From Catelliglobosispora koreensis DSM 44566 (GTDB lineage: Bacteria > Actinomycetota > Actinomycetes > Mycobacteriales > Micromonosporaceae), in NCBI RefSeq assembly GCF_000379685.1, contig NZ_KB903250.1:496624-560623 (forward strand): a stretch of DNA of 64,000 nucleotides, written 5' to 3'. The notes below the pieces were generated by a model that made no database searches, was not told where the DNA came from, and saw only the letters and a program-made list of their open reading frames with translations. Of this stretch, positions 25,760 to 32,849 are shown one piece after another. Within the stretch, counting starts at the first letter, position 1. Each line of letters opens with the position of its first letter. A program made the translations under genes and the position numbers.

Positions 25760-27424
25760 ATGACTGCTGACGCCTCCGCCGATTTCGACGGGTTTTATCA
25801 CGCTCACTTCGGCGACACCGTGGCCATGACGTATGCCTACACGGCCGATCTCGGCGTGGCCCAGGAGATCGCACAGGAGGCGTTTACCCGGGCGTGGATG
25901 CGGTGGCGGTCGGTGTCCACATACGACAACCCGGTGGCGTGGGTCCGACGGGTGGCCACGAATCTCGCCCGGTCCCGGTGGCGGCAGCTCAAGTACGCCA
26001 GCAGTTATTTGTTGCGGCAGCGTCCCGAGATCGAACCCGGGCCCAATCCTGATCATGTCGCCGTCGTGGCGGCGTTGCGTAAGCTGCCACCCCGGCAGCG
26101 GCAGGCGATCGTGTTGCACCACCTCATGGATCTGCCCGTTGAGGATGTCGCACATGAGCTGGAGGTGCCCGCGGGCACGGTCAAGTCCTGGCTGCACCGC
26201 GGCCGTACCGCGCTCGCCCGCGAGCTAGACATCGACGTTCGCAACGACGTCAAGACTCCACCGGTCTCCACCGTGGGTGACTTGGCGCGCAAGTACAAGC
26301 GCAACCGCAACCTCAAGGCGGCGGCCGTGCTCGCGATCGTGCTCACTGGCGTGGCGGTCCTGCTGAACACGTGGCTGCCGAAGCAGAACCCGGTCATTCA
26401 CCCGACACCGGGGCCAATTCCGAGCCCGAGCGGCCCGACGCCCACCCCGACACCGTCCACGACCACGACCACGACTCCAGATCTGCGGCCGTCAATGCAG
26501 GACGTCAACTACGCCACGGCGACGATCACGATCACCGGTTCGCCCACAGGATGCGCTAGCGGCACCATCACGTTCCGCGACACGGAATTCCACGGGGCGG
26601 AGGGGCCAGCACGATCACAAGAAGTGATCGGGTTCCGGCCCGACGGTGTCGTGCTGGGCGATCTGACCGGCGATGGGCATCCCGAGGCGGCGATTCCGGT
26701 GAGTTGCGGTCCTATTGCCGAAAATGTCAACCTCGAAAAGTCGATCCTCATCGTGGAAGGAAGAGCGGACGGCACGCTCCATTCGCTGGCCTGGACCGGC
26801 CCGAGCGGTGGCTATTCGCTCAACTCCTGGATCCGCGACAACGTGCTCTATGTCGACGCGCGGCCACGTCCCGCGGCGGGACGCGGCTGGGATTACCAAG
26901 TCGGCACGGTCCAGGCGCTGCGCTGGAACGGATCCACCTTCGTCAGTGTCGATGTCAGCGCCACTTTCCCCGCGCTTCTGCCGACGAGGGCGGGCGCCAA
27001 CCTGGATCTGAACCCGGTCGCGTCCCAGCTCACGAGTTGCGATGGGCTGCCAGCGCGCACTTCCCTGACGCCGAAGTTCGACGCGGACGGACTGTGGCGC
27101 GATGGCGACCGGCTCTGGTCGGCTATCCCGCACGATATGGACGAGCCGCACTACCTGGCCTTCACCGACGTCAAACCGCTGCTCCTGCTGACCATCGGCT
27201 GCGGCAAAGCCGGCACCGCGGCTGACAAGCTGACGTCAACCTCCATCGTGCTGTTCGAGCAAGTCACCGGAGGCTGGAAGGCGGTCGGCGTCATTTCCGG
27301 GCCGGCCCGAAGCGAGCTGCGGGTAAGCCGTGCGACCGGGCTGGAGATCACGGTCAGTGGCGGTGACGTCCCCGGCGCGAAATACCGGTGGGAGCTATCA
27401 CGATTCACCCGTGTGACCGGGTAG
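25760..27424 (+). CDS. ECF sigma factor fused to a membrane helix and extracytoplasmic domain
   Basis: A 554-aa one-protein signalling candidate. Residues 12-78 are sigma region 2 (FYHAHFGDTVAMTYAYT, NPVAWVRRVATNLARSRWR), ~102-155 sigma region 4 (LPPRQRQAIVLHHLMDLPVED, GTVKSWLHRGRTALA), 185-205 a membrane helix, 206-242 a Pro/Ser/Thr linker, then ~310 residues outside the membrane with an FG-GAP/calcium-loop-like LGDLTGDGHPEA at ~299-310. The sigma part is SigE-family. Either proteolysis frees it or it acts at the membrane. ATG 25760 after GGAGAG is preferred to GTG 25748. Confidence 0.85.
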   Translation: MTADASADFDGFYHAHFGDTVAMTYAYTADLGVAQEIAQEAFTRAWMRWRSVSTYDNPVAWVRRVATNLARSRWRQLKYASSYLLRQRPEIEPGPNPDHVAVVAALRKLPPRQRQAIVLHHLMDLPVEDVAHELEVPAGTVKSWLHRGRTALARELDIDVRNDVKTPPVSTVGDLARKYKRNRNLKAAAVLAIVLTGVAVLLNTWLPKQNPVIHPTPGPIPSPSGPTPTPTPSTTTTTTPDLRPSMQDVNYATATITITGSPTGCASGTITFRDTEFHGAEGPARSQEVIGFRPDGVVLGDLTGDGHPEAAIPVSCGPIAENVNLEKSILIVEGRADGTLHSLAWTGPSGGYSLNSWIRDNVLYVDARPRPAAGRGWDYQVGTVQALRWNGSTFVSVDVSATFPALLPTRAGANLDLNPVASQLTSCDGLPARTSLTPKFDADGLWRDGDRLWSAIPHDMDEPHYLAFTDVKPLLLLTIGCGKAGTAADKLTSTSIVLFEQVTGGWKAVGVISGPARSELRVSRATGLEITVSGGDVPGAKYRWELSRFTRVTG

Positions 27425-27473
27425 CCATCGACAGGGGTGGACTCGGGTACGCGGCTGGCTCCACACTGGGGTC

Positions 27474-27498
27474 CGGAGGTAGGGATTCCCTACCTCCG
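27474..27498. promoter_or_regulatory. Palindrome upstream of korA
   Basis: A perfect 11-bp inverted repeat (CGGAGGTAGGG / CCCTACCTCCG) with a 3-bp centre. A GATACT -10 candidate lies at 27515-27520 and korA starts at 27558, so it sits at the -35 zone. It could instead end the preceding transcript, but no T-run follows. Confidence 0.5.
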
Positions 27499-27557
27499 AC
27501 GTAGGCTTGCCCTGGATACTCAGCGCAACAAAGACCCGGTAGGAGGTCGTACCCACG

Positions 27558-29408
27558 ATGACCACCCCGAAGCATGTCCAACAGCTGGATCGGGTTGTCA
27601 TCCGCTTCGCGGGTGACTCCGGCGATGGCATGCAGCTAACCGGCGACCGGTTTACCTCGGAAACCGCTCAGCTCGGCAACGACATCTCCACCTTGCCCAA
27701 TTTCCCCGCGGAGATCCGCGCCCCCGCAGGAACGCTGCCCGGCGTTTCCAGCTTCCAGGTCGCGTTCGCCGATTACGACATCCTCACCCCGGGTGACGCC
27801 CCCAACGTCCTCGTCGCGATGAACCCGGCCGCCCTGAAAGCCAACCTCGCCGAGCTGCGCAAGGGCGCGACGATCATCGTCAACACCGATGAGTTCTCGA
27901 AGCGGAACCTGCAGAAGGTCGGCTACGAAACCAACCCCCTCGAAGACGACTCGCTCGCCGGCTATGACGTGCACCAGGTCGGCTTGACCAGCATGACCGT
28001 CGGCGCCCTCGAAGGGCATCCGGTCAGCAAGAAAGACGCTGAGCGCGCGAAGAACATGTTCGCCCTCGGCCTGCTTTCCTGGCTCTACTCCAGGCCTTAC
28101 GAGTCAACGATGACGTTCCTGGAGCGAAAGTTCGCCGCACGCCCTGAGCTGGTCGCCGCCAACAAGGCAGCGTTCTCCGCCGGGTGGAGCTTCGGCGAGA
28201 CGACGGAGGGTTTCGCCGTTCGCTATGAGGTCGCCCCGGCTCACATGCGGCCTGGCAACTACCGCAACATCACCGGTAACACCGCGCTCGCGCTAGGTCT
28301 TGTCGCCGCTGGTGTCCGGTCGAAGCTGCCGGTGTTCCTCGGGGCTTACCCGATCACTCCGGCCAGCGACATCCTGCACGAACTCAGCAAGCACAAGAAG
28401 CTTGGCGTCACGACGGTTCAGGCCGAAGACGAGATCGCCGCGATCGGTGTCGCGCTTGGTGCCGCCTATGGTGGTGCGCTTGGTGTGACCACGACGAGCG
28501 GTCCTGGCGTCGCACTCAAGGGCGAGACCATCTCGCTCGCGGTCGCCCTCGAACTGCCACTCGTGATCGTCGATGTGCAGCGGGCCGGGCCAAGCACCGG
28601 GCTACCTACCAAGACCGAGCAGGCCGACCTCAACATGGCGCTGTTCGGGCGGCACGGTGAGGCTCCGGTGGCGATCGTCGCGCCGCAGTCCCCCGCTGAC
28701 TGCTTCTACGCCGCGCTCGAAGCTTGCCGCATCGCCATCACCTACCGGACTCCCGTGATCTTGCTGTCCGATGGCTATGTCGCCAACGGCTCCGAGCCGT
28801 GGCTGCTGCCAGAGGTAAGCGACCTGCCTGACCTCCAGACGACCTTCGCCGAGGGTCCCAATGGTGAAGACGGCAAGTTCTACCCCTACCTGCGCGACCC
28901 GCAGACCCTCGCGCGGCCGTGGGCCGTGCCAGGCGTGGCGGGCCTGGAGCACCGCATCGGTGGTCTGGAGAAGGCGGACAAGACGGGCGACATCTCTTAC
29001 GACCCGGCCAACCACGACTTCATGGTCCGCACCCGGGCGGCCCGCATCGAGGCCATCGATGTTCCTGACATCGAGGTCGAGGACCCCTCAGAAACAGCCA
29101 ACGTTTTGGTACTCGGCTGGGGTTCGACCTATGGCCCGATCGGCGCCGCGGCACGAGCCCTGCGCCAGCGTGGGCTCAACGTGGCCCAGGCACACCTGCG
29201 GCACCTGAACCCGTTGCCCAAGAACCTCGGCGAGGTGCTCAAGTCGTACGACAAGGTGGTTATCCCGGAGATGAACCTGGGCCAGTTGGCTCACGTCATC
29301 CGGGCGCGCTACCTGATCGATGTCGTTGCCTACAACCAGGTGCGTGGAATGCCCTTCACCTCCAGCCAGCTGGAGTCCATGCTCGAGGAAGTGATCAAGA
29401 ATGCCTAG
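27558..29408 (+). CDS. korA: 2-oxoacid (2-oxoglutarate) ferredoxin oxidoreductase, alpha subunit
   Basis: A 616-aa fused gamma-alpha subunit. The gamma domain (~10-195) begins VVIRFAGDSGDGMQLTGDRF. The alpha part carries GNTALALGLVAAGV, YPITPASDILHEL, QAEDEIAAIGVALGAAYGG and TTTSGPGVALKGE. With KorB it oxidatively decarboxylates 2-oxoglutarate to succinyl-CoA and reduces ferredoxin. The gamma-alpha fusion and absence of a 4Fe-4S delta subunit are typical of actinobacterial Kor. ATG follows AGGAGGT. It overlaps korB by 8 nt. Confidence 0.94.
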   Translation: MTTPKHVQQLDRVVIRFAGDSGDGMQLTGDRFTSETAQLGNDISTLPNFPAEIRAPAGTLPGVSSFQVAFADYDILTPGDAPNVLVAMNPAALKANLAELRKGATIIVNTDEFSKRNLQKVGYETNPLEDDSLAGYDVHQVGLTSMTVGALEGHPVSKKDAERAKNMFALGLLSWLYSRPYESTMTFLERKFAARPELVAANKAAFSAGWSFGETTEGFAVRYEVAPAHMRPGNYRNITGNTALALGLVAAGVRSKLPVFLGAYPITPASDILHELSKHKKLGVTTVQAEDEIAAIGVALGAAYGGALGVTTTSGPGVALKGETISLAVALELPLVIVDVQRAGPSTGLPTKTEQADLNMALFGRHGEAPVAIVAPQSPADCFYAALEACRIAITYRTPVILLSDGYVANGSEPWLLPEVSDLPDLQTTFAEGPNGEDGKFYPYLRDPQTLARPWAVPGVAGLEHRIGGLEKADKTGDISYDPANHDFMVRTRAARIEAIDVPDIEVEDPSETANVLVLGWGSTYGPIGAAARALRQRGLNVAQAHLRHLNPLPKNLGEVLKSYDKVVIPEMNLGQLAHVIRARYLIDVVAYNQVRGMPFTSSQLESMLEEVIKNA

Positions 29409-30426
29409 CACTCCATTGCAGCTCACGGCGAAGGACTTCAAGTCCGACCAGGAGGTGCGCTGGTGCCCTGGCTGCGGTGACTACTCGATCCTGGCTTCGA
29501 TGCAGCGGTTCCTGCCCGAGCTGGGCATCCCGCGCGAGAAGATCGTTTTCATCTCGGGCATCGGCTGTTCGTCGCGGTTCCCTTACTACCTCAACACCTA
29601 TGGCATGCACTCGATCCACGGCCGCGCGCCGGCGATCGCGACCGGTCTGTCGGTTAGCCGGCCCGATCTGCAAACGTGGGTTATCACGGGTGACGGCGAC
29701 GCGCTGAGCATCGGCGGCAACCACCTCATCCACGCCTTGCGGCGCAACGTCAACCTCAAGATTCTGTTGTTTAACAACAAGATTTACGGTCTGACGAAGG
29801 GGCAATACTCGCCAACGTCAGAGGTCGGGAAGATCACCAAGTCGACGCCGTCGGGTTCGGCTGACTATCCGTTCAACCCGATCTCACTGGCGCTCGGCGC
29901 GGAGGCGTCCTTTGTCGCCAGGACGATCGACTCGGATAACAAGCACCTGACGAGCGTGCTGCGTGCCGCGGCCGAGCATCAGGGTTCCGCGTTCGTGGAG
30001 ATCTACCAGAACTGCAACATCTTCAACGACAACGCGTTCGAGGTGCTCAAGGACAACGAGACCCGGGACAACTACCTGATCCGGCTAGAGCACGGTGAGC
30101 CGCTGAAGTTTGGCAAGGACAGCCAATTCTCGGTGACGCACCCGGCCGGCAGCTTCGGCCTGACCGTCGAGGAATCGCCGACCGCCGAAGCTCTGGTGCA
30201 CGACGCGCATCAGGAAGACCCGGCTTACGCGTTCGCCTTGTCGCGCTTGGCCGGACCCGACCTGCGTTACACGCCGATCGGCATCTTCCGCTCGATCACC
30301 CGCCCGTCTTACGACGAGATCGTGCGGGGCCAGGTCGCGCGGGCGAAGGAGAAGGCGGCAGGCAACAGCCCAGAGGCTGATCTCACCGCCCTGCTCAACT
30401 CCGGCGACACGTGGACGATTCTCTAA
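29401..30426 (+). CDS. korB: 2-oxoacid (2-oxoglutarate) ferredoxin oxidoreductase, beta subunit
   Basis: A 341-aa thiamine-diphosphate subunit. The cluster-ligand cysteines are in VRWCPGCGDYSIL and ISGIGCSSRFPYYL with a further Cys in IYQNCNIFND, binding one 4Fe-4S. The TPP motif is TGDGDALSIGGNHL to ILLFNNKIYGLTKGQYSPTS. It completes the KorAB oxidoreductase of an oxygen-tolerant TCA bypass as described in mycobacteria. Coupled to korA by an 8-nt overlap. Confidence 0.94.
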   Translation: MPSTPLQLTAKDFKSDQEVRWCPGCGDYSILASMQRFLPELGIPREKIVFISGIGCSSRFPYYLNTYGMHSIHGRAPAIATGLSVSRPDLQTWVITGDGDALSIGGNHLIHALRRNVNLKILLFNNKIYGLTKGQYSPTSEVGKITKSTPSGSADYPFNPISLALGAEASFVARTIDSDNKHLTSVLRAAAEHQGSAFVEIYQNCNIFNDNAFEVLKDNETRDNYLIRLEHGEPLKFGKDSQFSVTHPAGSFGLTVEESPTAEALVHDAHQEDPAYAFALSRLAGPDLRYTPIGIFRSITRPSYDEIVRGQVARAKEKAAGNSPEADLTALLNSGDTWTIL

Positions 30427-30427
30427 A

Positions 30428-30525
30428 GCGCGATCCATTTGGCTCCTGGCAAGGCGCGGCCTCCCGAAGTTTGCTAATCGCAAATGAGGGGGGCCGCAAC
30501 GCCGCCAGGGGGCAAATGGGCGCGT
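30428..30525. terminator. Large imperfect hairpin between korB and fmdB
   Basis: About 30-bp imperfect arms: CCATTTG (30435-30441) through CGGCCTCC pair with GGGGGCCG through CAAATGG (to 30519). A smaller GTTTGC/GCAAAT stem lies at the tip. It fills the gap between two convergent genes and is probably a bidirectional terminator. Confidence 0.6.
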
Positions 30526-30526
30526 C

Positions 30527-30748
30527 TTAGTTACAGCAACCTCCACCGCAGCAGCCTCCGCCGCCACCAGCTGGTGCGGGGGCTGCTCCCATGTTGGAGC
30601 CGCCGCCACCGAGCCCGACCGTCGTTAGCAACTTAACCGTGTCGTCATGTCCGGCCGGGCACGACGCGGGGTCGCTTGAGGCACTCATCGGACGGGTGAC
30701 GACGAACGTGTCTCCGCAGGCACGGCAACGAAACTCATAGCGAGGCAT
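30527..30748 (-). CDS. FmdB-family zinc-ribbon protein
   Basis: A 73-aa protein beginning MPRYEFRCRACGDTF, the FmdB zinc-ribbon, with the second pair formed by the Cys and His in ASCPAGHDD rather than the usual CPxC. The C-terminus is Gly/Cys-rich (GGGGGCCGGGCCN), an extra potential metal-binding tail. Function is unclear; FmdB was first linked to formamidase genes. ATG 30748 is chosen from the family's standard start. It lies 10 bp after a 37-aa membrane peptide gene. Confidence 0.85.
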   Translation of the reverse strand: MPRYEFRCRACGDTFVVTRPMSASSDPASCPAGHDDTVKLLTTVGLGGGGSNMGAAPAPAGGGGGCCGGGCCN

Positions 30749-30758
30749 GCGGAGAATG

Positions 30759-30872
30759 TTACTTCTTGCCGAACATCCAGCGAATAGCCGCAATTATCAA
30801 AGCGCCGCCGATGATGATCCCAGTGATCGTGAGTAACGGCTGCTCACTCCAACCTTGTTCCACGGGCAACAT
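30759..30872 (-). CDS. 37-residue membrane peptide
   Basis: A short frame read from ATG 30872 to TAA 30759: an N-terminus MLPVEQGWSEQPLL, a hydrophobic helix TITGIIIGGALIIAAI and a basic end RWMFGKK. This is a typical single-pass micropeptide with a positively charged C-terminus. AAGGA precedes the start by about 3 nt. It is followed after 10 bp by fmdB on the same strand, so the two are probably co-transcribed. No family assigned; the call rests on the coding pattern and ribosome site. Confidence 0.55.
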   Translation of the reverse strand: MLPVEQGWSEQPLLTITGIIIGGALIIAAIRWMFGKK

Positions 30873-30948
30873 ACTTCCTTAACACGACGGTAACGGCTAC
30901 AGTCATCGCACCCCCGCTATATGACCACTTTGGACGGCAGGTGACGCG

Positions 30949-31476
30949 ATGACCAGAACCCTGAAGTGGCTCCTCACCCCGATTGTGGCATTCACCGTGG
31001 TGATTGGGCTTGCCAGCCCCGCGGCCGCGGTGACGTTCGAGCAAAAGCTAGGACAACTCTCCGCGTTCACGCAAACCAACGCGGCCAGTTACGACTCCTG
31101 GAACTCAGCGCGGCAGAACCAGGGCTCGTGGGCTGACTATGCCTTCAACTGGTCCACCGACTACTGCTCCAGCAGCCCGGACAATCCGCTGGGCTTCGAC
31201 TTTGCCCTCTCCTGTTACCGGCACGACTTCGGTTACCGCAACTACAAGGAGATGGGCCAGTTCAGCGCGAACAAGTCGCGTTTGGACTCCGCCTTCTACG
31301 AAGACCTCAAACGCCGTTGCGCCAGGTACAACTGGGCGGTCCGCCCAGCTTGCTACAGCCTCGCCTGGACGTATTACACGGCGGTGAAGAACTTCGGCTC
31401 CGTCGCCGCGGTGACGCAGGCCGACATTGATCGCGCCGCTGAACTCCTGCCCGCAAGTGGCGGAGGGCGCTTCTAA
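30949..31476 (+). CDS. Secreted prokaryotic phospholipase A2
   Basis: A 175-aa precursor with a signal peptide (basic MTRTLK, hydrophobic core, cleavage after SPAAA near 27). The mature protein has the bacterial PLA2 motif CYRHDFGYRNY at ~88-98 with catalytic His-Asp, preceded by the calcium-loop region TDYCSSSPDNPLGFDF. Four cysteines allow two disulfides. It would hydrolyse the sn-2 ester of phospholipids outside the cell, as does the Streptomyces violaceoruber enzyme. A strong terminator follows. Confidence 0.92.
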   Translation: MTRTLKWLLTPIVAFTVVIGLASPAAAVTFEQKLGQLSAFTQTNAASYDSWNSARQNQGSWADYAFNWSTDYCSSSPDNPLGFDFALSCYRHDFGYRNYKEMGQFSANKSRLDSAFYEDLKRRCARYNWAVRPACYSLAWTYYTAVKNFGSVAAVTQADIDRAAELLPASGGGRF

Positions 31477-31489
31477 ACACCTGGCACGC

Positions 31490-31520
31490 CGGCCTTCCCG
31501 ATCCGTCTCCGGGAAGGCCG
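31490..31520 (+). terminator. Terminator of the phospholipase gene
   Basis: An 11-bp stem (CGGCCTTCCCG / CGGGAAGGCCG) with a 9-nt loop, 14 nt after the stop. Confidence 0.75.
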
Positions 31521-31598
31521 CGCCATTCGCGCGTTTCTTAACATGAACTTGAGCAACGGCCCCTAGGCATCCACCTGTCCGAATGCTCAGATATAGAC

Positions 31599-31937
31599 AT
31601 GGCTTTTGTCACCGATCCAGCGACGCTTCGCGAAGTGGGCACCCTTGATCTGCCCAATCTCGCCGAAGTGCTCAGGCAAGTCGCGGAAAGCCTTGTGAGC
31701 ACAGAATCCCAGTGGGATCCGGCGTTCCGCGAAGACCGCACGCCGAACGAGAGCATGTATGACGACTCCCGCCGCAAGTGGAGTTCCGTGTGCGATCACT
31801 TCTACACCCTCATGTATGACTCCGCCCGGCGCATCGACCGGTTCGCCGACGCGCTCATCACCGTCGCCGACAACATCACCACCACAGACGACATCACGGC
31901 GGAGGGCTTCATCAACATCCGCGAGGAGCCGGCATGA
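31599..31937 (+). CDS. Small helical protein, possibly type VII secretion-related
   Basis: A 112-aa helical acidic protein. Size, predicted long helices (LPNLAEVLRQVAESLVSTE; SARRIDRFADALITVADNI) and a C-terminal acidic end resemble EspC/WXG100-like proteins, but a clear WxG or YxxxD/E signal is not found. ATG 31599; the last codons overlap the next gene (ATGA). Function unassigned; the T7SS link is an inference from shape and gene pairing. Confidence 0.6.
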   Translation: MAFVTDPATLREVGTLDLPNLAEVLRQVAESLVSTESQWDPAFREDRTPNESMYDDSRRKWSSVCDHFYTLMYDSARRIDRFADALITVADNITTTDDITAEGFINIREEPA

Positions 31938-32848
31938 CCGACTACCGCATGCGAGACGACCAAGTCTTCCGGGACACCCTGAACGAGATCGTCGATGAGG
32001 TCGTCGAGGAACTCATCAACGAAGCATTCCCCGATCCTTCTTTGGGGAGCATGATTCACGATTTCTTTCTCGGCGAATCCCCTTTGGAGGGCGGCGTTCC
32101 GAACCTTCCACGCGAGGGTGTCGAGGATTCCAAGGAGTACTGGCGCACGCTCTACAAGCAGTTCCGCGGCTGGAACATCACCGACGGCACGGCCAAGGTG
32201 CGCGACACCATCGCCCTGGATGTCCTGGGCCCCATCAGAAGTGTGGCGAGCGTGGAGTTCGCGGACTCCCGGCCGACGGACATCGTCAGTGCCAAGCTGG
32301 CGACTTGGGACGGTCCGCCGGGCAGTGCCGCCGCGGTGGTCCGGTTCGAGATCATGCCGGAGCTGACAAGGTCGCTGGTTTACACCTTGGACGTGGTCCG
32401 ATCGCTCGACATGATCATGCAGATGCACGAGAACATCGTGCTGTCGGCTCGCGAAGGGATTCTCCGGATCGCTGACCAGACCTTGGAGAAGCTCGGCAAG
32501 TCGCGGGAAGCCCGGGCCGAGGCCGACGATCAGCTTCTCAAAGACCTTACGCAGCTTGCGTTTTCGGTAGCCACCAGCGAAGCCGATCCCGTCAAGGGAG
32601 TGGGCGACACTCTAAGCGCCGGCGGGAACATCCTTATTGGAGCGGCTTTCAACGTTGCCGGAAGCGGGTTCAACGAGATCTCAGCCAGCATGGTCAGCGC
32701 GATCGAGAACCTCGCCGCCGCGATCCGGGCCGAGGAGGAACTGGTCCTGGAAGCGTTGCGGCAGGTGGATTCTTACCTCAACGGGGAGAACCGCTACGAG
32801 ACGCTCCCACCCAATGTGAACCCGCCATCGCAGACGCGGGCGTTTTAG
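31934..32848 (+). CDS. Helical protein with a WDG motif, partner of the preceding gene
   Basis: A 304-aa protein, translationally coupled to the preceding gene. After a ~110-residue N-terminal part comes KLATWDGPPGSAAAVVRF (W125-D126-G127), which looks like the WxG turn of WXG100/LXG-type proteins, followed by long helices to residue ~275 including a hydrophobic stretch (AGGNILIGAAFNVAGSGF). No signal peptide. It might be a secreted or scaffold partner, but no family is recognised. It ends 1 bp before the convergent cyclase gene. Confidence 0.6.
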   Translation: MTDYRMRDDQVFRDTLNEIVDEVVEELINEAFPDPSLGSMIHDFFLGESPLEGGVPNLPREGVEDSKEYWRTLYKQFRGWNITDGTAKVRDTIALDVLGPIRSVASVEFADSRPTDIVSAKLATWDGPPGSAAAVVRFEIMPELTRSLVYTLDVVRSLDMIMQMHENIVLSAREGILRIADQTLEKLGKSREARAEADDQLLKDLTQLAFSVATSEADPVKGVGDTLSAGGNILIGAAFNVAGSGFNEISASMVSAIENLAAAIRAEEELVLEALRQVDSYLNGENRYETLPPNVNPPSQTRAF

Positions 32849-32849
32849 C

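Noticed and set aside
27558-30426. Pyruvate:ferredoxin oxidoreductase
   Set aside because: The gamma-alpha fusion plus separate beta and the actinobacterial context fit KorAB better. Pyruvate specificity cannot be fully excluded by eye.
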